Shown here: piece by piece, positions 15,917 through 24,708 of the stretch
How positions within the stretch are numbered: the stretch's first letter is position 1
Layout of the letters: the number at the start of each line of letters is the position of its first letter
Assembly: GCF_002967715.1 (NCBI RefSeq)
Contig: NZ_PUIA01000069.1
Span: 310,001-374,000 of the forward strand
Direction of reading: 5' to 3'
From: Blastopirellula marina
GTDB taxonomy: Bacteria > Planctomycetota > Planctomycetia > Pirellulales > Pirellulaceae
DNA length: 64,000 nt
Notes under the pieces: model-generated
What the model saw: the letters and a program-made list of their open reading frames with translations, nothing else
Databases searched by the model: none
What the model was told of the DNA's origin: nothing
Program-made: the position numbers and the translations under genes

Positions 15917-15996
15917 TGCCAAGTAGTGTACAAATTTCCAATGTTTTGGCAACTAGATTTGTCGAAATGACAATTTGGCAGAGGAAGAATTGCCAA
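15917..15996. promoter_or_regulatory. Cluster of TTGGCA/TGCCAA half-sites (putative activator region)
   Basis: The hexamer TGCCAA or its complement TTGGCA occurs at 15917, 15946, 15975 and 15991, the first three exactly 29 bases apart. The last two make TTGGCA-N10-TGCCAA. They lie 80-160 bases upstream of the csrA2 -24 element, where sigma-54 enhancer-binding proteins usually bind. A fifth copy overlaps the promoter itself (15833). Confidence 0.4.
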
Positions 15997-16082
15997 AGTC
16001 CCCTCAGTTGGAATAGTGACCGTGGATAAGAACTGCTGGCAACCGTGCATTAACGCACAGTGAGGATGCGAGAGAAGATTTT

Positions 16083-16202
16083 GACCACCGATTACACAGA
16101 TGGCCACGGAGAGGAAGAAGCGGTAACGAATAAGGATCCCTTACATAGGGTGTCCCAGGGCAATGGTCGCGGCTTCTTCTCATCCGTGACCATCGGTGGT
16201 TA
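16083..16202. repeat. Long imperfect inverted repeat
   Basis: ACCACCGAT...GGCCACGGA at 16084-16110 and TCCGTGACCATCGGTGGT at 16183-16200 are inverted copies of one motif, separated by about 72 bases; the left copy has about 9 extra bases. The motif resembles a dispersed repeat rather than a regulatory hairpin. No transposase is present. Confidence 0.45.
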
Positions 16203-16458
16203 CTCTTCTTCCGTCCCCCCGGTCTTACTTAGAGAAGACCTTTTATAGCCCGCGCAGAAAAAGTGCCCAGCCACATGACCAAGGGCAGCGTGCCGCTGAT
16301 AAAGCGACTCAGGTCATATGGCCGGGCTGGGGCTTGGTATTGAGCGGTGATGAAAGTGTGCGCTGGCAAGCGACGCCTTAAGCCCCGATTTACAAACCGA
16401 AGTTTACCTTCTCTTTGACTACGGAAATTACCGTAATTGGCATTCCGCGTAATATTTT

Positions 16459-17043
16459 TCAAAATCCCGGAAGCAACACAGCCGAAATAGGTGGGGTTAT
16501 CTCGCCTGCCTGTTCTCCGCGCGGGTCGAAAAACTGGTAAGAGATCACGCGCCACTCGCCGTCGGGATCTTGCTGAAAGGTGAGAACCATGAACGTGGCG
16601 AAATCGCCGTTCCATTCCTGGTTGTTCTTCAGATGCCCGGTCATTTTTACGTTCAGCTTGGCCACCCCAATGATGGGTGTGCTGCCGGGGTTGATGGTGA
16701 CTTCCAGGTTTCGTTTCAGCTTGACGCTTTCGATCTGCACGTAGGCCATCTGCCGTTGGGCTTCGGCTTTGAGCTGCGGCGAGTCGTCGGAGATATACGA
16801 CTTCACCGCTTCGGCATCGTTGGCCTCCAGGGCTTCCGCAATCTGATAGATCACCGCTTCGATGCGTTCCCCTTCGGTAACGATCGAGTATTCCACGGCC
16901 AACAGCAGGGCACAAACAGCGATCCAACCAATCAGCAGGTACAGGAAAAGCTGCTTACCGGTTTGCAGCATCGTGCCGGCGAGAATCGCGCCGCCGATGA
17001 CGGCCATGATGATGATTGGCAATGATTGTTCGAAGATCCACAT
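16459..17043 (-). CDS. Membrane protein with NTF2-like C-terminal domain
   Basis: A 194-residue protein with two N-terminal transmembrane helices (SLPIIIMAVIGGAILAGTML and LFLYLLIGWIAVCALLLAV) followed by a soluble domain of about 145 residues. The domain begins with helices (IEAVIYQIAEALEANDAEAV) and continues as a curved sheet ending in WRVISYQFFDPR, which recalls the NTF2/SnoaL-like cone fold. No enzyme residues were recognised. It starts 7 bases after the end of 17051-17401, so the two small membrane proteins form an operon and may act together. Confidence 0.75.
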   Translation of the reverse strand: MWIFEQSLPIIIMAVIGGAILAGTMLQTGKQLFLYLLIGWIAVCALLLAVEYSIVTEGERIEAVIYQIAEALEANDAEAVKSYISDDSPQLKAEAQRQMAYVQIESVKLKRNLEVTINPGSTPIIGVAKLNVKMTGHLKNNQEWNGDFATFMVLTFQQDPDGEWRVISYQFFDPRGEQAGEITPPISAVLLPGF

Positions 17044-17050
17044 ACGCTAA

Positions 17051-17401
17051 TCACCGTGAGGTTGAAGTCTCGGGCGTCTCTTTTCCCCAGTTGCGAAACC
17101 GCACATACCACAGCCGGATCCATCCGACCGCAACCAATAGGCCCAGCACGGCAACCAGGTAGTTCCACCCGATCAACGTGTTGCCAGGGCTCGATACCAC
17201 CACCGATGAATCGCTGGCGACCTCGTCCCCATGATTGGCAATCTGACGTGCCTGGTGCTGCCGTTCGATGTTGGCCTGCCGGATATTGAGCTTCCCTTGG
17301 AAGACAATCAGCAGGATCAGCGCCACCGTGGCAAACAGATACAGCCAAAACCAAGGGGAATCGGTAATCGGCTCTTGCTGTGGGGTCGAACTCTCGCTCA
17401 T
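17051..17401 (-). CDS. Small two-helix membrane protein
   Basis: A 116-residue protein with transmembrane helices at about 17-35 (WFWLYLFATVALILLIVFQG) and 77-97 (LIGWNYLVAVLGLLVAVGWI). The part between is polar with a helical run QANIERQHQARQIAN. No known family was recognised. It is directly followed by the membrane protein ending at 16459, with a 7-base gap, and is probably the first gene of that pair. Confidence 0.7.
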   Translation of the reverse strand: MSESSTPQQEPITDSPWFWLYLFATVALILLIVFQGKLNIRQANIERQHQARQIANHGDEVASDSSVVVSSPGNTLIGWNYLVAVLGLLVAVGWIRLWYVRFRNWGKETPETSTSR

Positions 17402-17432
17402 GTCACTAGTCTAACCCACCCCAGCACTTTGG

Positions 17433-17468
17433 GCGAAAGAAAAAGCAAGGGGCCTCACTGGGCCCCCT
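17433..17468 (-). terminator. Rho-independent terminator downstream of eno
   Basis: On the minus strand a GC-only stem (GGGGCC with GGCCCC, 6-base loop) is followed by TTGCTTTTTCTTTC. It lies about 150 bases after the end of eno, just before the start of the next minus-strand gene. Confidence 0.7.
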
Positions 17469-17520
17469 ACTATGGTTCTATTTTACGGATGCAACCGTCG
17501 AAGTACCGTCGTCGACCGAT

Positions 17521-17600
17521 GGGTGCCACGCCCAAGTCTGTTTTGGGCGTATGAACAAAGATCGAGAAGGCACGCCCAAGCAGACTTGGGCGTGGTACCC
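17521..17600. repeat. Dispersed palindromic repeat type A, inverted pair
   Basis: Two nearly identical 29-30-base units, at 17521-17550 and (inverted) 17571-17600, flank 20 unique bases. Each unit begins GGGTGCCACGCCCAAGTCTG or its one-base variant and is itself partly palindromic (ACGCCCAAG...TTGGGCGT). Related single units are seen at 19775 and 47321, all between genes. Confidence 0.7.
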
Positions 17601-17621
17601 GGTACATGAAATCGTTGCGAG

Positions 17622-19004
<1,383 letters not shown>

Positions 19005-19170
19005 CTAGTGATTCAAGCGGTTTTTTAAAATTCGCCGCTATTTTGACCCATCTTAGGGGCACTTGCCAAGGATGGGACGGGTCGTTGTGGGGAAATTTCC
19101 CTGCCGTTAAATTCGTGAGTAGTCATTACCACGCATGCGAAACCCCAATTGGGACTGCCCAAGGATCACC

Positions 19171-19761
19171 ATGTTTACTGGCCTGGTTGAAACGCAAGGA
19201 AAAGTCGTCGCCCTTAAGCCCGAGGGACCGGGGGTTCGACTGTCATTAGAGAGTCCACTGATCGCCGGCAGCGCCGAGATCGGGGACAGCATCGCCGTCA
19301 ACGGATGCTGCCTGACCGTGGTCAGTATTGCGGAAAATGTTGTCGATTTTGAAGCAGGCGAAGAGACGTTAAAGAGAACCAATCTTGGCCAACTTGAAAA
19401 TGGGAGCGTCGTGAACCTGGAACGCTCCCTTCAATTGGGTGCTCGACTCGGCGGCCATTTGGTCACCGGACACATCGATACGACCGCCACCCTAGTCGAG
19501 CGTAACGACGACGGCGAGTGGTGTACGATGTGGTTTGAAGTCCCGAAAGAGTATGCCCGGCAGATGGCCAGCAAAGGGAGCGTAGCGATCGACGGTATCA
19601 GCCTGACGCTGGTCGACGTGACCGATACGCGGTTCAGCGTGGCCTTGATCCCCCATACGCTGGACGCCACCACCCTGGGTGGGCGAAAGCAGGGAGACAC
19701 CGTCAACATCGAGACCGACCTGCTGGCCAAGTACGTCCAGCGGCAACTCGAAACCACATAG
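19171..19761 (+). CDS. ribE: Riboflavin synthase, alpha subunit
   Basis: A 196-residue protein starting MFTGLVETQGKV, the typical N-terminus, at ATG 19171. It has two similar lumazine-binding domains; the first carries DSIAVNGCCLTVV, and the second includes GGHLVTGHIDTTATL and VAIDGISLTLV. It converts two molecules of 6,7-dimethyl-8-ribityllumazine to riboflavin and 5-amino-6-ribitylaminouracil. The other rib genes are not here, so the pathway is scattered. It is followed by rsmA after 93 bases that include a type A repeat fragment. Confidence 0.97.
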   Translation: MFTGLVETQGKVVALKPEGPGVRLSLESPLIAGSAEIGDSIAVNGCCLTVVSIAENVVDFEAGEETLKRTNLGQLENGSVVNLERSLQLGARLGGHLVTGHIDTTATLVERNDDGEWCTMWFEVPKEYARQMASKGSVAIDGISLTLVDVTDTRFSVALIPHTLDATTLGGRKQGDTVNIETDLLAKYVQRQLETT

Positions 19762-19774
19762 AAACCATTCCATC

Positions 19775-19800
19775 GGGTGCCACGCCCCCCGGATTGTTTT
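19775..19800. repeat. Partial copy of type A repeat
   Basis: GGGTGCCACGCCCCCCGG at 19775 shares its first 13 bases with the units at 17521 and 47321 but lacks a good second arm. It sits between ribE and rsmA. Confidence 0.5.
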
Positions 19801-19854
19801 GGTCACCGATATTTCAATTCAACTAAGTACGACTTACAGAAACCGATTTCGCAC

Positions 19855-20769
19855 ATGCCTGAATTTCGCAATCAAACGATCTCGTACCTTACGAGCAAAT
19901 TCCGCGAAATCGGAATCCGCCCGGTCTCGAAGCACGGGCAGAACTTTCTGATCGACATGAATCTGCTGGACCTGTTGGTTCGCTCGGCGGATATCCAGAA
20001 GGATGACGTCATCCTGGAAATCGGCACCGGCACCGGGACGCTTTCGACCCGCATGGCCGACCAGGCCGGCTACCTGGTGACGGTGGAAATCGATCCGCAC
20101 ATGGCGACGTTCGCGACCGAGGAACTCGACCCGTTCGAGAACGTCGTCCTGCTAAACTACGACGCTCTACGCAACAAAAACAACTTCCGCCCCGAGATGA
20201 TCGAGACCATCAAAGAGAAGATGGCCGAGATCGGCACCGATCACTTCAAACTGGCAGCCAACCTGCCGTACAACGTGGCGACACCGATCATCTCGAACCT
20301 GCTGCGAACCGAGATCACGCCCAAAAGCATGACGGTGACGATCCAGAAGGAACTGGCCGAACGGATCATCGCCACGCCAGGGACCAAGGACTATAGCGCC
20401 CTGTCGGTGTGGATTCAGTCCCAATGCCGCTGCGAACTCGTTCGCATTCTACCGCCAAGCGTTTTCTGGCCGGCCCCCAAAGTGCATTCCGCCATTCTGC
20501 ACATTGAAGTAGAACCAGAACGCCGAGCCGCGATTCCCGACCTCGAATTCTTCCACGAGTTCAACCGCTCGCTCTTCTTCCACCGCCGCAAGTTCCTGCG
20601 CAGCGTGCTGCAAAGTTCGTTCAAAGGAAAGCTGGATAAAGCGGAAGTCGACCAGGTGATGGAGCAGGGAGGCCTCGACCCAAGTGCCCGAGCCGAGAAC
20701 TTTACCGTCGACGAAATCCTGGCGATGACCGAACTGTTCCGTCATAAGCTGGCCGAGAAAGACGCTTAA
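19855..20769 (+). CDS. rsmA: 16S rRNA dimethyladenosine methyltransferase RsmA/KsgA
   Basis: A 304-residue enzyme that dimethylates the two adjacent adenines near the 3' end of 16S rRNA, with SAM as donor, during small-subunit assembly. ATG 19855 (MPEFRNQTISYLTSKF) is preferred; a start at 19777 would add a non-coding-like stretch. Visible motifs are KHGQNFLID, motif I EIGTGTGTLS, VEIDPHM, and the catalytic motif IV NLPYNVATPI, then PSVFWPAPKVHS. The next gene follows after 17 bases and is probably co-transcribed. Confidence 0.96.
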   Translation: MPEFRNQTISYLTSKFREIGIRPVSKHGQNFLIDMNLLDLLVRSADIQKDDVILEIGTGTGTLSTRMADQAGYLVTVEIDPHMATFATEELDPFENVVLLNYDALRNKNNFRPEMIETIKEKMAEIGTDHFKLAANLPYNVATPIISNLLRTEITPKSMTVTIQKELAERIIATPGTKDYSALSVWIQSQCRCELVRILPPSVFWPAPKVHSAILHIEVEPERRAAIPDLEFFHEFNRSLFFHRRKFLRSVLQSSFKGKLDKAEVDQVMEQGGLDPSARAENFTVDEILAMTELFRHKLAEKDA

Positions 20770-20786
20770 CGGAGATGAAATGAGTC

Positions 20787-21317
20787 GTGTCGGGAAAGAA
20801 GCGAGGCACTAGACGGCATCGAAAAAACGGGGACTCGCCAGAGCAGTCTGCGGAAGAGTCGTCGCCACCTGTTTCCTGGTACTGGTATGCCGTGGTGATC
20901 GCGATCAGCCTGGTGCTGTTTGCCGTCTTTATCGTGACGCAATTCGACCCGATCGATCGGGTCACGATGGCTTGTGCCTCGATTGTCTGTATCGGTCTGG
21001 CATTTCTGATCATCGGTGCCGTTACGGCCGTGGGGAATTTCGAGTTTACCGACGATTCCCCCACGCAAAGTTTTTTACTGCATCTGTGGGGGCAGGCTCA
21101 GCCACAAAGGCGTTTCGGAGAAGTGTTCTACTCGCGCGATGCCCTCTACGTGGTATTCGAGAAAATCCTGATCGCCATCGTTATTCCCCTGGGAATCATC
21201 CTTGCCTTCGTACGCCCGAAACAAACCTGGCCTGCCATCCTGTGGGTCGGAGGAGGCATCCTGGCAATCTTGGGCGTTTACCTGGGAAGCGTCATCTATC
21301 AAGAGATAAACTACTGA
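20787..21317 (+). CDS. Four-helix membrane protein of unknown function
   Basis: A 176-residue protein starting with GTG 20787, GGAG 12 bases upstream. It opens with a basic, polar 25-residue cytoplasmic tail (SGKKRGTRRHRKNG) followed by four predicted transmembrane helices (WYWYAVVIAISLVLFAVFIV; a second near IVCIGLAFLIIGAV; a third IAIVIPLGIILAF; a fourth GGILAILGVYLGSVI). No family was recognised. It may share a transcript with rsmA. Confidence 0.65.
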   Translation: MSGKKRGTRRHRKNGDSPEQSAEESSPPVSWYWYAVVIAISLVLFAVFIVTQFDPIDRVTMACASIVCIGLAFLIIGAVTAVGNFEFTDDSPTQSFLLHLWGQAQPQRRFGEVFYSRDALYVVFEKILIAIVIPLGIILAFVRPKQTWPAILWVGGGILAILGVYLGSVIYQEINY

Positions 21318-21369
21318 TTCAAAGCTCTCGCTGAGGATAAGCCCATAACGGGCTACCCAGAGATCGCAG

Positions 21370-21400
21370 GATGGCGAATGCCTCGGAAGGCTTAGCCATC
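21370..21400. repeat. Imperfect palindrome, dispersed repeat type B
   Basis: GATGGCGAATGCC and GGCTTAGCCATC arms flank a short centre, in the gap between two convergent genes. It is the second copy of the palindrome at 8071-8101. Just upstream, AGCCCATAACGGGCT is a smaller hairpin. Confidence 0.6.
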
Positions 21401-21407
21401 AGATCGC

Positions 21408-22274
21408 TTACCGCGTCAGCTTGGCCGTAATTGGCAAGTGATCCGAAGGGGTGTGGCCGTCGCGATGGATGGGCAGGATCTTCGCCTCGACGACGTTCCA
21501 GCCGCGGCCGACGCCGATCCAGTCGATGCGGGCACCACCGGTGTTCTTCACGTCGAAATTGGAGAACGTTCCTTCGCCTTCCTTCTTTTCGGGATGAATC
21601 GTGCGGTAAGTATCGACAACCGGGGACTCTTCAGCGAACAGCGCGATGTAAGGTTTCGAGCCTTCATCGGCGTTGAAATCGCCGGTCAGGATGACGTCGG
21701 CATCGGCGAATTGACTGATCTTCTCACGAATCATCTTGGCCGACTCGAACCGGGCATCGGGGCCGCGGTGATCGAAGTGCGTGTTGATATAGACGATCGG
21801 CTTGGCATCTGGGGCCTTCTTATCCTTTAGCTTCACCCAACTGGCCATCCGCGGCAGGCTGCTGTCCCAGCTTTTGCTGCCAGGGACGTCCGGCGCTTCG
21901 CTCAGCCAGAAGTGGCCGGCGTCGAGTTTCTCGAAGCGATCGGTGCGATAGAAGATCGCACACATTTCGCCCTGTTCCTTACCATCTTCACGAGCAGCGG
22001 CGTGTACCTGATACCCAGGCAGATGCTTGGCTAGAAAATCGCGTTGAAAGCCCAAACATTCCTGCGTCCCCAAGAGATCGGAGTTTACCTGCTGGATGGT
22101 CTCGGCGACGAACTCTTTGCGTTTGTCCCAGTGGTTCTCGCCATCTTTCGCGGTGCCATAGCGGATGTTGAACGACATCACTTCAACGGCGTTCTCGTTG
22201 GGCTCGGCACCAAACAGGGTCGAAACCGTCATACCGGCCAGCAAGGCCACGCTCAGTAGCAGGAAAGTACGCAT
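21408..22274 (-). CDS. Secreted endonuclease/exonuclease/phosphatase-family protein
   Basis: A 288-residue protein with signal peptide (FLLLSVALLAGMTVSTLFGA). The fold marks are VMSFNIRYG (metal Asn), GTQECLGFQ (metal Glu), YINTHFDHRG, VILTGDFNAD and the final PSDHLPI with the catalytic His. This family cleaves phosphodiesters, from DNA to sphingomyelin and phosphoinositides. The extracytoplasmic site makes a phosphodiesterase for external substrates likely; the substrate cannot be inferred. The PhoD gene lies upstream on the same strand, which suggests a phosphate-scavenging context. Confidence 0.88.
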   Translation of the reverse strand: MRTFLLLSVALLAGMTVSTLFGAEPNENAVEVMSFNIRYGTAKDGENHWDKRKEFVAETIQQVNSDLLGTQECLGFQRDFLAKHLPGYQVHAAAREDGKEQGEMCAIFYRTDRFEKLDAGHFWLSEAPDVPGSKSWDSSLPRMASWVKLKDKKAPDAKPIVYINTHFDHRGPDARFESAKMIREKISQFADADVILTGDFNADEGSKPYIALFAEESPVVDTYRTIHPEKKEGEGTFSNFDVKNTGGARIDWIGVGRGWNVVEAKILPIHRDGHTPSDHLPITAKLTR

Positions 22275-22319
22275 AGGTAAGCGTTGCTCTCAAAAAATCT
22301 CGGGGAAGGGGAGGGGGCG

Positions 22320-22348
22320 TGTCACTACTGGACGAGCCAGTAGTGACA
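22320..22348. terminator. Perfect 12-base hairpin between phoD and the next gene
   Basis: TGTCACTACTGG and CCAGTAGTGACA form a perfect 12-base stem with loop ACGAG, in the 88-base gap after the phoD stop. There is no T run, so it may be a processing or attenuation signal rather than a classic terminator. Confidence 0.5.
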
Positions 22349-22362
22349 CCGGGATCTTGTCG

Positions 22363-23946
22363 TTAGTGGGCACGCTTCGCACCGGGGATACCTGACTCGA
22401 CCACGTACGATGCCCGCGTGATCTTGGGGGCCCCTGGCTTGTCGACGAACTCGACCACCTGGTAATCGCTGCGCCATTCTTCGGGAGTGACCGTGCAGCT
22501 GACGTAGCCGCGTTCGGCATTGAAGAACTTGACGAAGGGGTTCTCGCTGGTGAGGATCTTGGCCGCCGCTTCGGCCTGTTCGCCGTTGCCGCCTGAGGTG
22601 ATCGAGGTGCAAACGAATTCGGTCCCCATGACCGGGTCCTTCTCGTCCTCGAAGTTCACCTTCAGATCGTTGACCCAATTCTTATGGATATCGCCGGTCA
22701 AAACCACCGGGTTAGGCACTTTGCGGTCTCGCATGAAGCCCAGCAGTCGGTCGCGCGAGTGGGTGTAGCCTGGCCACTGATCCATGCTGAAGGCCTTTTC
22801 TGCTCCTTCTTCGCGATCGACAGGGGCCATCATGACCTGCTGTCCGAGAACATTCCAGTTGCTTTGCGAAGCGATCAGGTCTCGCATCAGCCAATGCTCT
22901 TGCTTGTCTCCCAGCAGCGTATTCTTGGGGTCGCGCGCCGCATCGTTCAGCGGGCTCTTTTTGTCGCCGTTGGGCTGATCGGTACGATACTGCCGCGTGT
23001 CGAGCATCTCGAAATTCGCCAGGCGGCCGTAAGGAATCCGGCGATAAAGCTGCATGTGCGGTCCGCGCGGCATGCAGCGGCTTCGCAGCGGCATCATTTC
23101 GTAGTAGGCCTGGTAGGCAGCCGCTCGACGCAACAGGTACTCTTCCGGATTGACGCTTTCCTCTTCCGAAATATCCCCGGCACAGTTGTTGTCGAACTCG
23201 TGGTCGTCCCACACCAATAACCAAGGGCACAACGCGTGCGCCGCCTGCAGGTGCTCGTCGGTACGATAAAGAGCATAGCGATTGCGGTAGTCATTAAGCG
23301 ACTGAATCTCTTCGCCGATATGCTGGCGAATGGCCTTGCTGTTGCCGCGGTACTCGTAGATATAGTCCCCCAGGTGCAGCACCAGGTCTAAGTCTTCCTG
23401 GGCCATGTGCTCGTAGGCGGTAAACAGGCCGTGTTCGTAATGCTGGCACGAAGCAAATGCGAACCGCAGCTTGTCGGCCATCACGTCGTAACCAGGGGTC
23501 GTGCGGGCGCGGCCGACAGGGCTGATCGCGTCGCCACATTGAAAGCGATAAAAGTACCAGCGATCGGCCGGCAACCCTTGTACTTCGACATGCACGCTAT
23601 GTCCCAGTTGCGGAGTCGCCAATGCTTTGCCGCTGTGCGCAATCTTCTTGAACGATAGGTCTTCCGAGATTTCCCAGGTGACCTCATAGGCTTCGCTGGG
23701 CATGCCGCCACCGCCCAGGGGTTCTGGAGCGAGCCGCGTCCACAGCACGAAACCATCGGGCTGAGGATCGCCTGAGGCAACGCCGAGCGTGAAAGGATCC
23801 TTATCGAAGGAGGTATTCGACTTCATCGCCCCTTGAACACATTGCCCCAGCCAAGGAAGTAAGGCCAACGAGCCGGCCCCTAATACGAACTGGCGACGAT
23901 CCGATAGAAACGCATTGGCAGTCGATTGAAACGAACGAAGCGACAC
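22363..23946 (-). CDS. phoD: PhoD-type alkaline phosphatase, Tat-exported
   Basis: A 527-residue enzyme. I preferred GTG 23946, which has GGGAG 8 bases upstream and gives a Tat signal (SDRRQFVLGAGSLALL); a longer frame from ATG 24024 is possible. The PhoD domain follows: FTLGVASGDPQPDGFVLWTR, FRFQCGDAIS, and metal-binding motifs FASCQHYEHG, LHLGDYIYEY, WDDHEFDNNCAGD, VLTGDIHKNWV. PhoD is a calcium- and iron-dependent phosphomonoesterase or phosphodiesterase that releases phosphate outside the cell membrane. Co-directional with the exonuclease/endonuclease/phosphatase-family gene. No pho box was identified. Confidence 0.95.
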   Translation of the reverse strand: MSLRSFQSTANAFLSDRRQFVLGAGSLALLPWLGQCVQGAMKSNTSFDKDPFTLGVASGDPQPDGFVLWTRLAPEPLGGGGMPSEAYEVTWEISEDLSFKKIAHSGKALATPQLGHSVHVEVQGLPADRWYFYRFQCGDAISPVGRARTTPGYDVMADKLRFAFASCQHYEHGLFTAYEHMAQEDLDLVLHLGDYIYEYRGNSKAIRQHIGEEIQSLNDYRNRYALYRTDEHLQAAHALCPWLLVWDDHEFDNNCAGDISEEESVNPEEYLLRRAAAYQAYYEMMPLRSRCMPRGPHMQLYRRIPYGRLANFEMLDTRQYRTDQPNGDKKSPLNDAARDPKNTLLGDKQEHWLMRDLIASQSNWNVLGQQVMMAPVDREEGAEKAFSMDQWPGYTHSRDRLLGFMRDRKVPNPVVLTGDIHKNWVNDLKVNFEDEKDPVMGTEFVCTSITSGGNGEQAEAAAKILTSENPFVKFFNAERGYVSCTVTPEEWRSDYQVVEFVDKPGAPKITRASYVVESGIPGAKRAH

Positions 23947-24270
23947 AGGCGGGACTCCCAGGAAAGAATGTTGCCGAAGGTGGGTGGCATCGGTGTAGGG
24001 TATCGCGATCGCTTGCCCTGGCAACCAGGATGACTTGTTCCGACGAAGATCTCAACACGATCTTCACACGAATTGCGGCTGCCCCTGGGTGCCTGTCCCC
24101 CGAAAAAACTACCGCCACCCTTAGTTCGCATCCCCCATAGGGCCGGTTTTTCAATGGCAAATCTCCATACGTGATACTCCCCTTGCGGTCGGTTTACGTT
24201 ATCATGGACGATTGCCCTTTTCTGGGCCGAAAGTGTCTTAAGCTCGTTCATAGCCGAAAGTTTGCAAGCC

Positions 24271-24498
24271 ATGCAGTTCATCGAAATGACAGGCAAAGAA
24301 TTGATGGATGCCTTGACCGATGACGAATTGACCGCCGAAGACCTGAAGAAGTCCCATATCACCGAGACTTCCATCGTTCGCATCAACCGCCAGGGGGACA
24401 TCGAAGTTCGTCGTCCTGACTGCTGGGATGTCGTCGGTGGCCTGATCGGCGAGTATGAAGGGCGTATCACCAAATGCAGCGGTCGTACGTGGGCTTGA
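24271..24498 (+). CDS. Small conserved-looking protein of unknown function
   Basis: A 75-residue protein from ATG 24271 (MQFIEMTGKELMDALTDDEL). It is acidic at the N-terminus and ends in a GGLIGEYEGRITKCSG segment with a single Cys. No family is recognised. It looks like a real gene because the reading frame shows coding-like codon use and it sits upstream of the FAAL fusion on the same strand (210 bases). Confidence 0.6.
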   Translation: MQFIEMTGKELMDALTDDELTAEDLKKSHITETSIVRINRQGDIEVRRPDCWDVVGGLIGEYEGRITKCSGRTWA

Positions 24499-24708
24499 TG
24501 ATATCAGCCGTGAGAATGGAATGCGGCTCGGCCGCTCTACTATTCAATGCACCAATTTGATACCTACTCTTGTCCTACTGCTCACTACTCGGCGTTAAAG
24601 TGCCGGTTGCCATCTCGAGCGTGACCACCAAAGACGTTGGCCCCCTCGAACTTCCATGGCCCTTTGCGATTTGTCCCAGCGGAGACTGAAAAGCTCGTGA
24701 CTCCAGAG

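Larger units (their letters stand above)
15757..16458. other. Intergenic region upstream of csrA2
   Basis: About 700 bases without a gene. It holds the csrA2 promoter and half-site cluster (to 15996) and an imperfect long inverted repeat (16083-16202). A long minus-strand open frame entering from 16927 down to 16229 is an out-of-frame reading of the neighbouring membrane-protein gene. Confidence 0.6.
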
